Shown here: positions 1-7,800 of the stretch, in pieces
Position numbering within the stretch: the stretch's first letter is position 1
Layout of the letters: every line of letters begins with the position of its first letter
Assembly: GCA_035602605.1 (NCBI GenBank)
Contig: DATNLZ010000119.1
Location: 1-22,742, forward strand
Origin: DASQHY01 sp035602605
GTDB lineage: Bacteria > Acidobacteriota > Terriglobia > Acidiferrales > UBA7541
Direction: 5' to 3'
Length of the DNA stretch: 22,742 bases
Notes under the pieces: model-generated
Databases searched by the model: none
The model's input: the letters and a program-made list of their open reading frames with translations, nothing else
Told to the model about the DNA's origin: nothing
Position numbers and translations under genes: made by a program

Positions 1-1
1 T

Positions 2-265
2 ATCCCACGTCCCTCAGGTGCATCCGGTTTTCACGCGTTCAGGCATTCGGTGGGAAGCTTCATCAATGCCCAGACGGGAAACCTAAAGCTTGCGCAGAAT
101 CTCTTGGGGCATTCCACGATCAACATGACGGCGGATGTCTATACGCATGTTTCCAGGGAATCAGAACGCGAGGCAGCACAAGCCGTAGAACGGGCGATCT
201 ATGGTGATCTGTTCCCAATCTGTTCCCAAGTCGGGAACGGGAACAAGTCAGCGGCTGCAAACTGA
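2..265 (+). CDS. Tyrosine recombinase/integrase, C-terminal fragment (5' end outside window)
   Basis: The reading frame is open from the left edge, so only the last 87 residues are visible. They carry the C-terminal catalytic box of phage-type integrases: an H-x-x-R motif (HAFRHS, near residues 15-20 of the visible part), the LLGHSTINMTADVYTHV block with the second His/Trp-position histidine (LGHS), and the nucleophilic tyrosine in DVYTHV. In this family these residues cut and rejoin DNA at the attachment core. The tail after the Tyr is about 35 residues, normal for full-length integrases, so the 3' end looks intact. It lies 75 nt from a tRNA-fMet fragment that could be its target. Whether it serves the island to its right or a neighbouring island to its left cannot be settled from the window. 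Confidence 0.93.
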   Translation: MPRPSGASGFHAFRHSVGSFINAQTGNLKLAQNLLGHSTINMTADVYTHVSRESEREAAQAVERAIYGDLFPICSQVGNGNKSAAAN

Positions 266-299
266 AGTTGATAAGTATTACGGCTCGACTCGTAACCGT

Positions 300-339
300 C
301 AATAAGAAGGGCGCTTAGAGGATTTCCCTCGCAGCGCCC
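300..339 (-). terminator. Probable intrinsic terminator downstream of the tRNA 3' end
   Basis: Arms 309-315 and 333-339 form a perfect 7-bp GC-rich stem, with an inner 4-bp GAGG/CCTC stem at 318-321 and 327-330. On the minus strand the hairpin is followed by a T-rich stretch (TTCTTATT) and begins just after the tRNA CCA end. This is the layout of a tRNA gene terminator that stayed attached to the tRNA fragment. It could also stop transcription coming from the integrase side. Confidence 0.6.
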
Positions 340-340
340 A

Positions 341-386
341 TGGTTGCGGGGGTTGGATTTGAACCAACGACCTTCGGGTTATGAGT
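341..386 (-). other. tRNA-fMet(CAU) 3' fragment, probable integration (att) scar
   Basis: Read on the minus strand, this stretch gives the anticodon loop CUCAUAA, a following CCCGA stem strand with the three consecutive C typical of initiator tRNA, a variable region, a T arm with stem GTTGG/CCAAC and loop TTCAAAT, the acceptor strand and a terminal encoded CCA. It is nearly identical to the 3' half of bacterial tRNA-fMet. Upstream of the anticodon stem no D arm or 5' acceptor strand is present, so this is not a functional tRNA. Tyrosine integrases commonly recombine inside tRNA anticodon or T loops and leave exactly such 3' duplicates. The break in tRNA identity at the anticodon stem marks the likely crossover region. 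Confidence 0.82.
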
Positions 387-393
387 CCGAAGG
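371..393. repeat. Inverted repeat at the att core (7-bp arms, 9-nt spacer)
   Basis: CCTTCGG at 371-377 and CCGAAGG at 387-393 are perfect inverted repeats separated by nine bases that contain the tRNA anticodon loop. Tyrosine recombinases bind inverted core sites flanking a 6-8 bp crossover region, so this is the expected geometry. The left arm is tRNA-derived; the right arm is where tRNA identity is lost, with one mismatch (T for C) against the expected initiator stem. Confidence 0.65.
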
Positions 394-445
394 GCACACA
401 CTAAGTCTTGATGATTCAATTGCCCTTACGGTTCGTCGACCCCCT

Positions 446-472
446 AAAACCACCCCTGAAACGTGGGGTTTT
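446..472 (-). terminator. Possible terminator hairpin downstream of the 512-760 gene
   Basis: AAAACC and GGTTTT arms with an inner CCCC/GGGG pairing around a short loop form an imperfect hairpin. On the minus strand it lies about 40 nt past the stop of the small membrane protein gene, and the distal arm ends in TTTT. The stem is bulged and the T run is part of the arm, so support is modest. Confidence 0.35.
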
Positions 473-511
473 GGACGCTAGTTGGACGTAGATTTGTGGC
501 ACTCTCACTAC

Positions 512-760
512 CTAAAACCAGTAAGGCGTCCTCTTGGTCCACTCGCTCGTTGGGTAGCGCTTATGGAGCAGTTTGAATGCGACCAAGCGTGGCAGACCCA
601 TCTGGTCTGTTCCCATGCCGGCGCTTTGAAAATCGTGCTTAAGTAGACGGACTGCTCTCGGGCGCGCATACGGCCACAAAGCTCCGACGCCGACGACAAC
701 GGCGCTCACGCTCACCACAAGCAGGGCAGCACTGCGACGCAGTTGACCTAACCGTGTCAT
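512..760 (-). CDS. Small single-TM membrane protein, unknown function
   Basis: An 82-residue product. I chose the ATG at 760 because a GGAGG Shine-Dalgarno sits six bases upstream; the frame stays open for 17 more codons to an ATG at 811, but without comparable support. After MTRLGQLRR comes a hydrophobic segment of about 20 residues (AALLVVSVSAVVVGVGALW, roughly residues 11-29) flanked by arginines, then a basic cytoplasmic-type tail of about 50 residues ending TPYWF. That pattern suggests a small inner-membrane protein with a soluble C-terminus. I recognise no family. It is the first gene inside the tRNA scar, a usual place for fast-evolving island cargo, and is divergent from the 800-1021 and 1064-2239 frames. 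Confidence 0.5.
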   Translation of the reverse strand: MTRLGQLRRSAALLVVSVSAVVVGVGALWPYARPRAVRLLKHDFQSAGMGTDQMGLPRLVAFKLLHKRYPTSEWTKRTPYWF

Positions 761-799
761 ACAAGCCTCCAGTGCATCCATCTTGCCAGTCTTAAGCCA

Positions 800-1021
800 T
801 TGAATCCACATTGGTTATGCTTGCCATCACAAGGCCATTGCGTCTTACTGAACACAGGTGTGTATGCCGTGATTAGCGAGGACGGCAAGCGAATTGCGGC
901 GCAACTTGGCAACGCAGATTGGGGAGGTTTGGACGCCAGCTGGACGGAAAAGGATGCAATGCACCTTGTCCGTGCGACGGGCTTTTCAGAGACAGATCCT
1001 GACGATGAGAATCCAAAATGA
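800..1021 (+). CDS. Small acidic hypothetical protein (possibly truncated)
   Basis: A 73-residue frame opening with TTG, no good ribosome site. From about residue 13 the composition is protein-like (LLNTGVYAVISEDGKRIAAQ, then a WGGLDASWTEKDA stretch) with codon choice like neighbouring genes and an acidic tail (DPDDENPK). The opposite-strand frame over the same bases has poorer composition. No ATG exists near the 5' end: a GTG at about 860 is another possible start. It may be the surviving 3' part of a longer gene. Function unknown. Confidence 0.35.
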   Translation: MNPHWLCLPSQGHCVLLNTGVYAVISEDGKRIAAQLGNADWGGLDASWTEKDAMHLVRATGFSETDPDDENPK

Positions 1022-1063
1022 GTTAATGACACGAAGCGAGCGCTTGAGGTATTCATCATCGAT

Positions 1064-2239
1064 ATGGAACGCTGTGCTGATATGAAATCTTCTTCGAGAA
1101 ATCAGCTTGTGATCGTCGGGAGCATGTTTTTGCTGTTATTTTTTTCAGTCTTGGCGCTAGGCGTTGCCCCTCAATCGCCTCGTAAGCAGCGGGAGAAGGG
1201 AGACCCAGTTCTCGGCCATAGAATAGCCAAGGGAGTCGTACTTGACGGGAAGCTGTGGCTCCGTGGAACAGATATCTCTCGCAAAGGTGGTCCCGGAGAC
1301 CTGATTTCACTAAGTCTCACCGATGATTCCAGAGCGGTCCACTTTCAGCGGGGCGTCGTAGACATCGAAAAATCTGGCCATGACCTCTGGGTGTTGCGCC
1401 AAGTCGCTCCAGACATTCACGAGTTTGTCGTTTCGATTTGGAGAAGTGGGAGATTCGAAGATCTGGCGCGTTTTACATCCACTGATAAAGATGAACCCAT
1501 TGTTCTCCTAAACAGTGCAGGCGGTCCCTCTGTGCTATCCCATGATTCGCTCCGCGTCCTGTCCGAAGGGCATCACGAGTGGCAGCTTATCGCATTGAAG
1601 GGTCAGCTCCGTTGGGGCGTTCAGGTCAGCGTTGCTTCACCAAGGAGCGGCAAGACTATCTACGTCGGAGTCAATCGCGGTGAGTGGGGAGGTGGACTCC
1701 AACGAGTGAATGTTCAGACTGGCGTGGTCACGAACGTCGAACGCCGTGACACTAAAGACCTGTGCGGCGGCCCTTTGAACAGCGACTGCGATCCGGTGAC
1801 AGGCGTAATCTCCGACCCACAGAAAGACGACTGTGTTCTTGCCGCCGTTGGCCTTGTTCATTTGTCTATTTCAAAAGGGCAAATATTGAGGGTGTGCGGT
1901 GATCGCGTGACGCCAATAGCAGAGAAACCAGCGACCGGAGGCATCGGCGGGAAAATGAAAATGACGGAAGCGTTTTATGGGCTTGCACCGGCTGGAGACA
2001 GTTGCTTCTGGGGTATCACTTGGCGTGCCTTGTATCGTTTTGCAGTGGATGGAAAGCTAGAAAGGGAGTATCCACTTCCAAAACTGAAGCCCGTCTCCGG
2101 CGTGTATCTCAGCCGTGAACTCCCCGGAGTAATAGTCGTGCGGACGGACGTGAACTGGGCGGTGTCGACGAGCGGCTACACTCCTCTGCTCGTGCCCTTA
2201 GAGGACGCGCAAACACAAGGCGAGACATCCCCGCGGTAA
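1064..2239 (+). CDS. Membrane-anchored or exported hypothetical protein, likely beta-rich
   Basis: 391 residues from the ATG at 1064; a second ATG at 1082 would give a more usual signal-anchor start (MKSSSRNQ then the hydrophobic IVGSMFLLLFFSVLALGV). Neither start has a strong Shine-Dalgarno; a GAGG lies about 14 nt before the first. After the hydrophobic segment no further membrane spans are visible, so the bulk should lie outside the cytoplasm. The remainder alternates short hydrophobic strands with Gly/Asp turns (for example GVVLDGKLWLRGTDIS, SLRVLSEGHHEWQLIALKG and ALYRFAVDGKLEREYPLP), which reads like a beta-propeller with several blades, and it has a handful of cysteines in the middle (DLCGGPLNSDCDP) that could form a disulfide. 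I recognise no named family and see no catalytic motif. It stands alone between two gene-poor stretches. Confidence 0.75.
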   Translation: MERCADMKSSSRNQLVIVGSMFLLLFFSVLALGVAPQSPRKQREKGDPVLGHRIAKGVVLDGKLWLRGTDISRKGGPGDLISLSLTDDSRAVHFQRGVVDIEKSGHDLWVLRQVAPDIHEFVVSIWRSGRFEDLARFTSTDKDEPIVLLNSAGGPSVLSHDSLRVLSEGHHEWQLIALKGQLRWGVQVSVASPRSGKTIYVGVNRGEWGGGLQRVNVQTGVVTNVERRDTKDLCGGPLNSDCDPVTGVISDPQKDDCVLAAVGLVHLSISKGQILRVCGDRVTPIAEKPATGGIGGKMKMTEAFYGLAPAGDSCFWGITWRALYRFAVDGKLEREYPLPKLKPVSGVYLSRELPGVIVVRTDVNWAVSTSGYTPLLVPLEDAQTQGETSPR

Positions 2240-2622
2240 CCTAATCGGGTCAGACTACAATCTTAAGTTATGCTCACGACTCTCGCCATGTGCAACTACC
2301 GGAACAAGAGGGCTGTCACTCTATCGTCCTCGAAAAAACGTTCGGCGAAACAACAATTGTTGGTACGAAGCAGATGGATCTTCCGGCTTGGAATTGGCCA
2401 GCGTGCTAAGACTCGTGGTGAAAGAAGTCATGGTCTTCGCGGGACCGCACGACAATCGCGATGGCAGGGAACGATCCCATGGGGCGGTAGGCAAGCACCC
2501 CACGGCCCGTAATGCTGAAATCCTCCATCTGTGTTTCGGCGACCTACGGCTAGTTCAAAATTGTCGGGAAACATCTTCGTGACAAATGAGCGGCGCAATG
2601 GAATGTTATCCTTACAACGCAT
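2240..2622. other. Gene-free stretch of about 380 nt, possible gene remnants
   Basis: Several short frames are open but none has a ribosome site or recognisable product. A plus-strand stretch near 2268-2414 reads as protein-like for about 45 codons (it includes a HSIVLEKTFGETTIVG segment) and ends in a stop, without a start codon, so it may be debris of an older gene. No terminator or promoter is clear. Confidence 0.4.
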
Positions 2623-3966
2623 ATGGATTTTCATCCCGAGGCTGCAAAACGATTTGATGAAGTCGGAACTGAGCTGCTCCAGTTGGTGGTCCCCTGTGCA
2701 GGGGAACCTCCGCCAAGGCCAAATTTTCGTCCTAACATTTACCCGGTCGCAGATATCCCGGAGGAAGACATCGTTGGTGAAATGCGAGTAACGCGATGCA
2801 TTGTTAATGGAATGCAAGAGGAAGTCGGCAGGGTCTTTTTTGCTGGCAAGAACGAGTTTGCGCTGGTTGATACCGGATATCAAGCACTCACAAAGTTGGC
2901 CGAACAGATCCAATCGACTTCGCTGCTGCGCGACAGCGTAAGGGTGGAGTTCATCCGGGACGTCGTTTTCGGCTGGGTGGCAGAAAGTTATCGAAAATCG
3001 ACAGTAGAACCCCTGTCAGTGGTTGTTCTGCGAAGGGTGACCGAAGAAATTAAGGAACACGAGATCTGGGTTCCGATTCACCGATCGTATGTGGAAAGTC
3101 CAATTCCGATGGGCAACGTTATCTTCCAAACGGTTTCGGCAGCGATGATGGATACGTGGCAGGCGGGAGCGCGCGCGGAGACAAAAGAGGAGGAAGCAGT
3201 GTTGCGCGTCTTTCTTTCAAAGGAACGATCACGGTTGCAAGGGTGTGCCTCGGCAACGACAAAGGTTCGTGCAGAAAGAGGGAAGGCCGTCGAGGTGGCG
3301 CGGTACAGAGCGGGCAGGGCGGCGGCTCTCTTGCGATTCTTTTCGCCGGCGAACTGGACACCGAAGTTGCGTTCCTACTGTGTACCGCTTGGAAGTGAGA
3401 ATCTTGGCGAGACGGCGGAGTTGTTCATTGAGAATGGACGTATCGTCAACTACCAGCGAGGCGCTCTGGATATGAGGCAGCCCGCTTGGGCATTCACGAA
3501 TGCTCAGATAGCGGAAAATCGGCGGCCGCTCGAGCAATTGAATCGGCTGGCTACGGAGGGACGGAAAACGGGATATCAGGAAGCGTTGCTCGATGCGCTG
3601 CTGCTATATTCCCGGAGCTCGATTGCTTCCGACCCTGCGGACAAAATCGTATATCTCTTCGCCGCGCTGGAGTCGCTACTTCTGCGGAACGACAACGAAC
3701 CGATTACCAAGAACCTTGGAGAGCGGATGGCGTTCATGAGTGGAAAAGATATGAGCAGCCGGAAAGCCATCGTTGCCAATACGTCGGATACCTATAAGGT
3801 GCGCTCCTCGTTCGTGCATCACGGCAATTCGGTCGGTGACCTCGAGACTCTCGGGGTTTTCATGGTCAATGTGTGGACCTGTTTCTACAATGCGCTCTTT
3901 TGGCAAGACCAGATACAAGACAAGGATCAACTAATTACAGCGCTTGAGGACCGCAAGCTGGCGTGA
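2623..3966 (+). CDS. HEPN-domain protein (Apea-like), putative defence RNase
   Basis: 447 residues. The C-terminal 130 or so residues match the helical layout of HEPN domains of the Apea-like group: DKIVYLFAALESLLLRND, a conserved-looking acidic helix at about 350-368, then a second helix with RSSFVHHG at 394-401. R394 and H399 form the R-x4-H signature that in many HEPN proteins is the metal-independent RNase centre. The N-terminal 300 residues are unrecognised and would be the sensing or regulatory part; an arginine- and alanine-rich segment near 215-240 may be a helix. HEPN nucleases act in abortive infection, toxin-antitoxin and CRISPR effectors, which fits the defence genes that follow. 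The ATG at 2623 lacks a Shine-Dalgarno. Family assignment is from the motif and helix pattern only; RNase activity is inferred. Confidence 0.8.
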   Translation: MDFHPEAAKRFDEVGTELLQLVVPCAGEPPPRPNFRPNIYPVADIPEEDIVGEMRVTRCIVNGMQEEVGRVFFAGKNEFALVDTGYQALTKLAEQIQSTSLLRDSVRVEFIRDVVFGWVAESYRKSTVEPLSVVVLRRVTEEIKEHEIWVPIHRSYVESPIPMGNVIFQTVSAAMMDTWQAGARAETKEEEAVLRVFLSKERSRLQGCASATTKVRAERGKAVEVARYRAGRAAALLRFFSPANWTPKLRSYCVPLGSENLGETAELFIENGRIVNYQRGALDMRQPAWAFTNAQIAENRRPLEQLNRLATEGRKTGYQEALLDALLLYSRSSIASDPADKIVYLFAALESLLLRNDNEPITKNLGERMAFMSGKDMSSRKAIVANTSDTYKVRSSFVHHGNSVGDLETLGVFMVNVWTCFYNALFWQDQIQDKDQLITALEDRKLA

Positions 3967-4095
3967 GGGAAGCCGGCGGCGTACGGCGTCACGCTTGGGA
4001 AGCGAGGGTCGGATGAGACGAGCATCGGAGACGGACGCCTAGATAGTAGAAGTTAAGCCCATCAAGTGGGTCTTTTTGTCGAGGAATGTCCAGCC

Positions 4096-4806
4096 ATGGG
4101 CGCGGTCGTATTTGGAAATTTGGCTTTTGACGTGGGTCCAAGGAAATTGGTGATCTTCCGGGTTGACCGGACGGACCTGCCTCACCTGACGTGTTCTTGG
4201 AATAATCCGAGCAGCGAAGTAGACATCCACTTAACCAGCCCATCGCAGGCTAGCGAGTGTGACCGAGAATCTATTGTCAAAATTCAGGAGTCCGAACTTC
4301 GGGCGAGATTTCGTAGGCTCGTCGAGCAGTTCCTCGGGATTGTGAGTCGCAGTCCCATCCAATTTATTTGGGGAGTTCAGCCGAAATGGCTGGCAGACAG
4401 GGGATACCGGCTCGTGGGGCCGCGCGACGAACCGGTCAGTGTTTGGTTCAAAAGATCACTCACGAAAAAGCGCGGAAAGTACCGGCTCGATGCGGAGAGC
4501 TTCAGACGACCTCCGGAGATGGTGACGTACAGTCCGACCGCGGTGCGACTCGCAAAGTTACGGAGCGAAGGACAGGCGTACGCCGTCTCGACTAGAGGCC
4601 CTCATCGAGGCACGAGGTTGATGCTAACGCCATTGAGTTTAGGTTATTTGCCTGAAACTTGGGCGGCCGTTGACATGGCCGATGTTGGACGGCTAATTCG
4701 AGCGGTCAAGCAGAGCCGACTGCTACCCCGATGGTTCTCTGAGCTATCGCCGGGCGGGTGGGAAAGGATTTACCTCGCGATGCGGTTGGAGGAGCTTGGT
4801 CTGTAG
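4096..4806 (+). CDS. Hypothetical protein in defence island, unknown function
   Basis: 236 residues from the ATG at 4096, chosen for a GAGGA ten bases upstream; a GTG at 4066 in the same frame would add ten residues but has no ribosome site. The product is soluble, mixed alpha/beta and basic in the middle (SLTKKRGKYRLDAESFRRPP), with tryptophan-rich stretches (IQFIWGVQPKWL; the C-terminal SPGGWERIYLAMRLEELGL). No signal peptide, membrane span or catalytic motif is evident and I do not recognise the family. It follows the HEPN gene by about 130 nt on the same strand and converges on the STAND NTPase gene, with 57 nt between the stops. The position suggests a defence-associated accessory protein, but nothing in the sequence proves it. 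Confidence 0.7.
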   Translation: MGAVVFGNLAFDVGPRKLVIFRVDRTDLPHLTCSWNNPSSEVDIHLTSPSQASECDRESIVKIQESELRARFRRLVEQFLGIVSRSPIQFIWGVQPKWLADRGYRLVGPRDEPVSVWFKRSLTKKRGKYRLDAESFRRPPEMVTYSPTAVRLAKLRSEGQAYAVSTRGPHRGTRLMLTPLSLGYLPETWAAVDMADVGRLIRAVKQSRLLPRWFSELSPGGWERIYLAMRLEELGL

Positions 4807-4863
4807 AGCAATCGCAGTGTGTGGGCTCCATGGCGTGACAGGAGTTGAGCGTGGCGACCCGGG

Positions 4864-7800
4864 CTATCGGATTGCCTCATCTAGTCGAAAGGTAAGACTC
4901 ATGGCTTGTGGCCAGCCAGCGCTAACAAATAGGTCGAGCATTTCGCCGAGGTCCTTGGCAATTGGCGGTTCGCGTAGAACGTCTCTATGGTCTGCAAGAA
5001 CATGCTCCACGAGCTTTACGATCTCTTGGATGGAATCAGAGTCAAAGTGATAGCTCATGACGCTGGCTGCGCGGCATGCGGCCGCGGCAAATTGGATCAC
5101 GGGCGCAGGATCGAATAACAAACAGACGTTCAGCGTCTGCATCAGTTGATGCGCCGTATGTGGCGCCAAGTAGTGTTGCCCTTTCAAGGAGCGGCGTACA
5201 GTCAGAAACTCCAGAACAGGCTTAAGCTCGAAGTAGAGGGCCTTTCGAGTTGCCTGCTCCATGGCACTAGCCCCGTCCGTACGATACGGGCTTATATCCA
5301 GTGTGTGATAGACGCGCGTAGCAACCGCTTCGATGATGTGAAGTAGCTTGCCAAAACTTTCGGGTTTGTCGAGGCGGCCCTCCTGTTCGGAGAACGCTTC
5401 GAGAGACCGATAGACGGAGACAAGAGCCCGAATGAGGAGCTCCCGGGCACGGCCGCGCCTCTCAAGTTCCTTCGTCGTGTCGGGCGTCAAGTAACCGGAA
5501 GCGGCATAAATTCCCTCGGCCATTTCGCGCTCGAATTCGACCGGGTTGGCTTCGAATTGGAGCAGTTGGTTGTTCGATTGTGCATCATTTTTTGCGACGT
5601 AGAGTCCCACGAGGATTTGTAGAAAGCTCCGCGATAAGTCACTGCGTTCAGTGCGTAGGACGCCGCGCTCGATGGCAGCGCTGAGTGCAAGGGCGACGCG
5701 TTTCGGATCGTGAACTGCGATCTGGCCAGCAGCTCCCGCAAGTGCTATTAGGACTCCAGGCGTCTGTTCTTTAGAAATCATCTCGTCGAAGAACGTCCAG
5801 AATTCGTCGGTGGCCTTGTGTCTCCAGAAGCCGAGAATTCCTTGGGCGACCTGGAATCGGACGGCCGGAACCGGGTCGCGACTTAACAAACGCAAAGCTT
5901 CCACCACTTCTGGGTCGAGGCCCCAGTTCCAGAGATAATGCGCCAACCCCTGTGCAGCTTCGATCCTTGGTTGGAAGCTTCCCCAGCCCGGCATGTCAAA
6001 CGGCAAGTGATATTTGGGATTGAAATTGGGCACAGGGTCCCTTGCCCCTCGAAGCGCGATTTGACGGCAGTGCCGGAGTACCGCGTCAGCGGCGGACAGT
6101 TTGGGGTTTTTGAGGACAGATTCCGCAGCACTGCAAAGCAGGCCGCGTGCCGTTGCAGCCAGTTCCTCGGCTGGTTTCAAATCAGCGAGTAGTGTCTCAA
6201 TTTTTGTGAGGGCGGGTTCGAGCTCGCGGCATACCTCGGTCGTGGGAACTTCGTTTAAGTACTTACTCTCGAATTCTTCCAGGGGCTTCAGCGCTTCGAG
6301 CACTTCGGCGTTCTCATGCTTTGTTGTGTCGACGCCCCTTTCTTTGAGCCAATCCTCTGTTCCAAAGGGTCTTTGAAAGAAGGAAGAGGAATGGTACGGC
6401 TTGTTTTCGCGAACCGTCTGTGCCTTGAGACGCTCGGCTAACGCTACGGCTTCCGGTGAACGGATTCCCTCCTGCGGGATGCTCATTAGAAGACGATCGC
6501 GAATGGACTCAGGTTTCTCGTAACGGAGAATCACTCGCGCGTTAGGAATGTTCAGAATAGCTCTCTCAATTGCGAGGGCATCGTCGCTAGAGACCAAGTG
6601 TTCGGCGTAGATGGATTGCAACGTCTGTCCTGCAAGAATGGTAGTTTCAGGCGCAGAAATGAATTCGGGGATGAAGAGCAGTTCACGAATAGTCGGATAC
6701 CAAGCGGTAATTCGCGTTGTGGCGATCTGCAGCAATCGCTTCCAAATCACAGCAAGGGAGGCGTGTTCGACGATGAGGTGAAATAGGCGTTTTGCAGAAT
6801 TCCCGTTGGTGTCAGAGGCGTCCGATATTTGGTGCAGAGTTGCGTTGAGAAGGTTGAGGCTGAGGTATTCGCGGGAACCGCTGTCCCAAATCTCGCTGTA
6901 GTCGGCGCGATACGTGAGTCGTTTTCCTTCAAATAGGAAATCGAATGTCATCGGCGAGTCGGATTCTGAAGGCGGCTTCAAAGGCTTTTCGCGTCCGATC
7001 TCGGCGTTAACAGCTTCGACGGCGGCAGTTGCCGCTTGCTCCGGCGCAGTCTCAAGAAAAACTGGGAATGCTGCCTGAAGCACATAAAGAGCTGTCGAAA
7101 AGTCTTGTTTCCGCGTGCTTCTGAGAGACAGGGCAGCTCCGCCGCCTAGTTGTGTAGTTTCCTCGGAGGCTTCGTTGTACGCAAACGTCCGACGGTAGAC
7201 TTCGATTGCGGTAAGTGGGTCATGGCGAATGATGTTCTTGATTTCATTCGCGAGACGGAAGGCTTCATTGGCAGCGGCCTTGGGGGCTCCGTAGCGATCG
7301 AGAACGGCAAGGACCGTTTCGCGAGCCACTTTGGAATCGGTGGCGTAGTTCTTGAGGACCAAATGGAGTACCCGCGCCGCACCGAAATCCGCTAAGGAAA
7401 TTGCTTGTGAGCGGCCTCTGTCGATGCCGTAGTTCCAGATCCAACGGAGGAGTTGGGATGCCGCGACGAGGATGGTGGGGGCCTCGTCGGTGGTCTTCGT
7501 TTCTTCAGCAAGATTGAGGAGCCCCGTGAACTCGTTAATGAAGGCGATTGCCGGATTCGAAGCGAGTCTTGTGAGAATGTTGAGCCAAAGCTTTCTGCGG
7601 TTAGAGGAGAGCAACCCACCGAGAGCTTGGACGGCGCGGAGAGTGCCTGCAATGCCCTGGAGTTCGGCCCTTGAGGAAGCAGACAAGATGGGCTTCAAGT
7701 CTTCGACTTCTTGCGAGGCCTCATAGATGGTGACCGCTGGGATGACACGCGCTCTCTCCGGCAGCGTCGTGGATTCGAAGAAGAGGAACGCAGTCTTCCA

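Noticed and set aside
341..445. A complete tRNA gene on the minus strand
   Set aside because: Only anticodon arm (imperfect), T arm and 3' acceptor strand are present; no D arm or matching 5' acceptor strand can be folded within normal tRNA length.
2428..2913. Minus-strand frame of 161 codons opposite the HEPN gene start
   Set aside because: Overlaps the well-supported HEPN gene for most of its length and has Cys/Arg-rich, shadow-like composition and no ribosome site.
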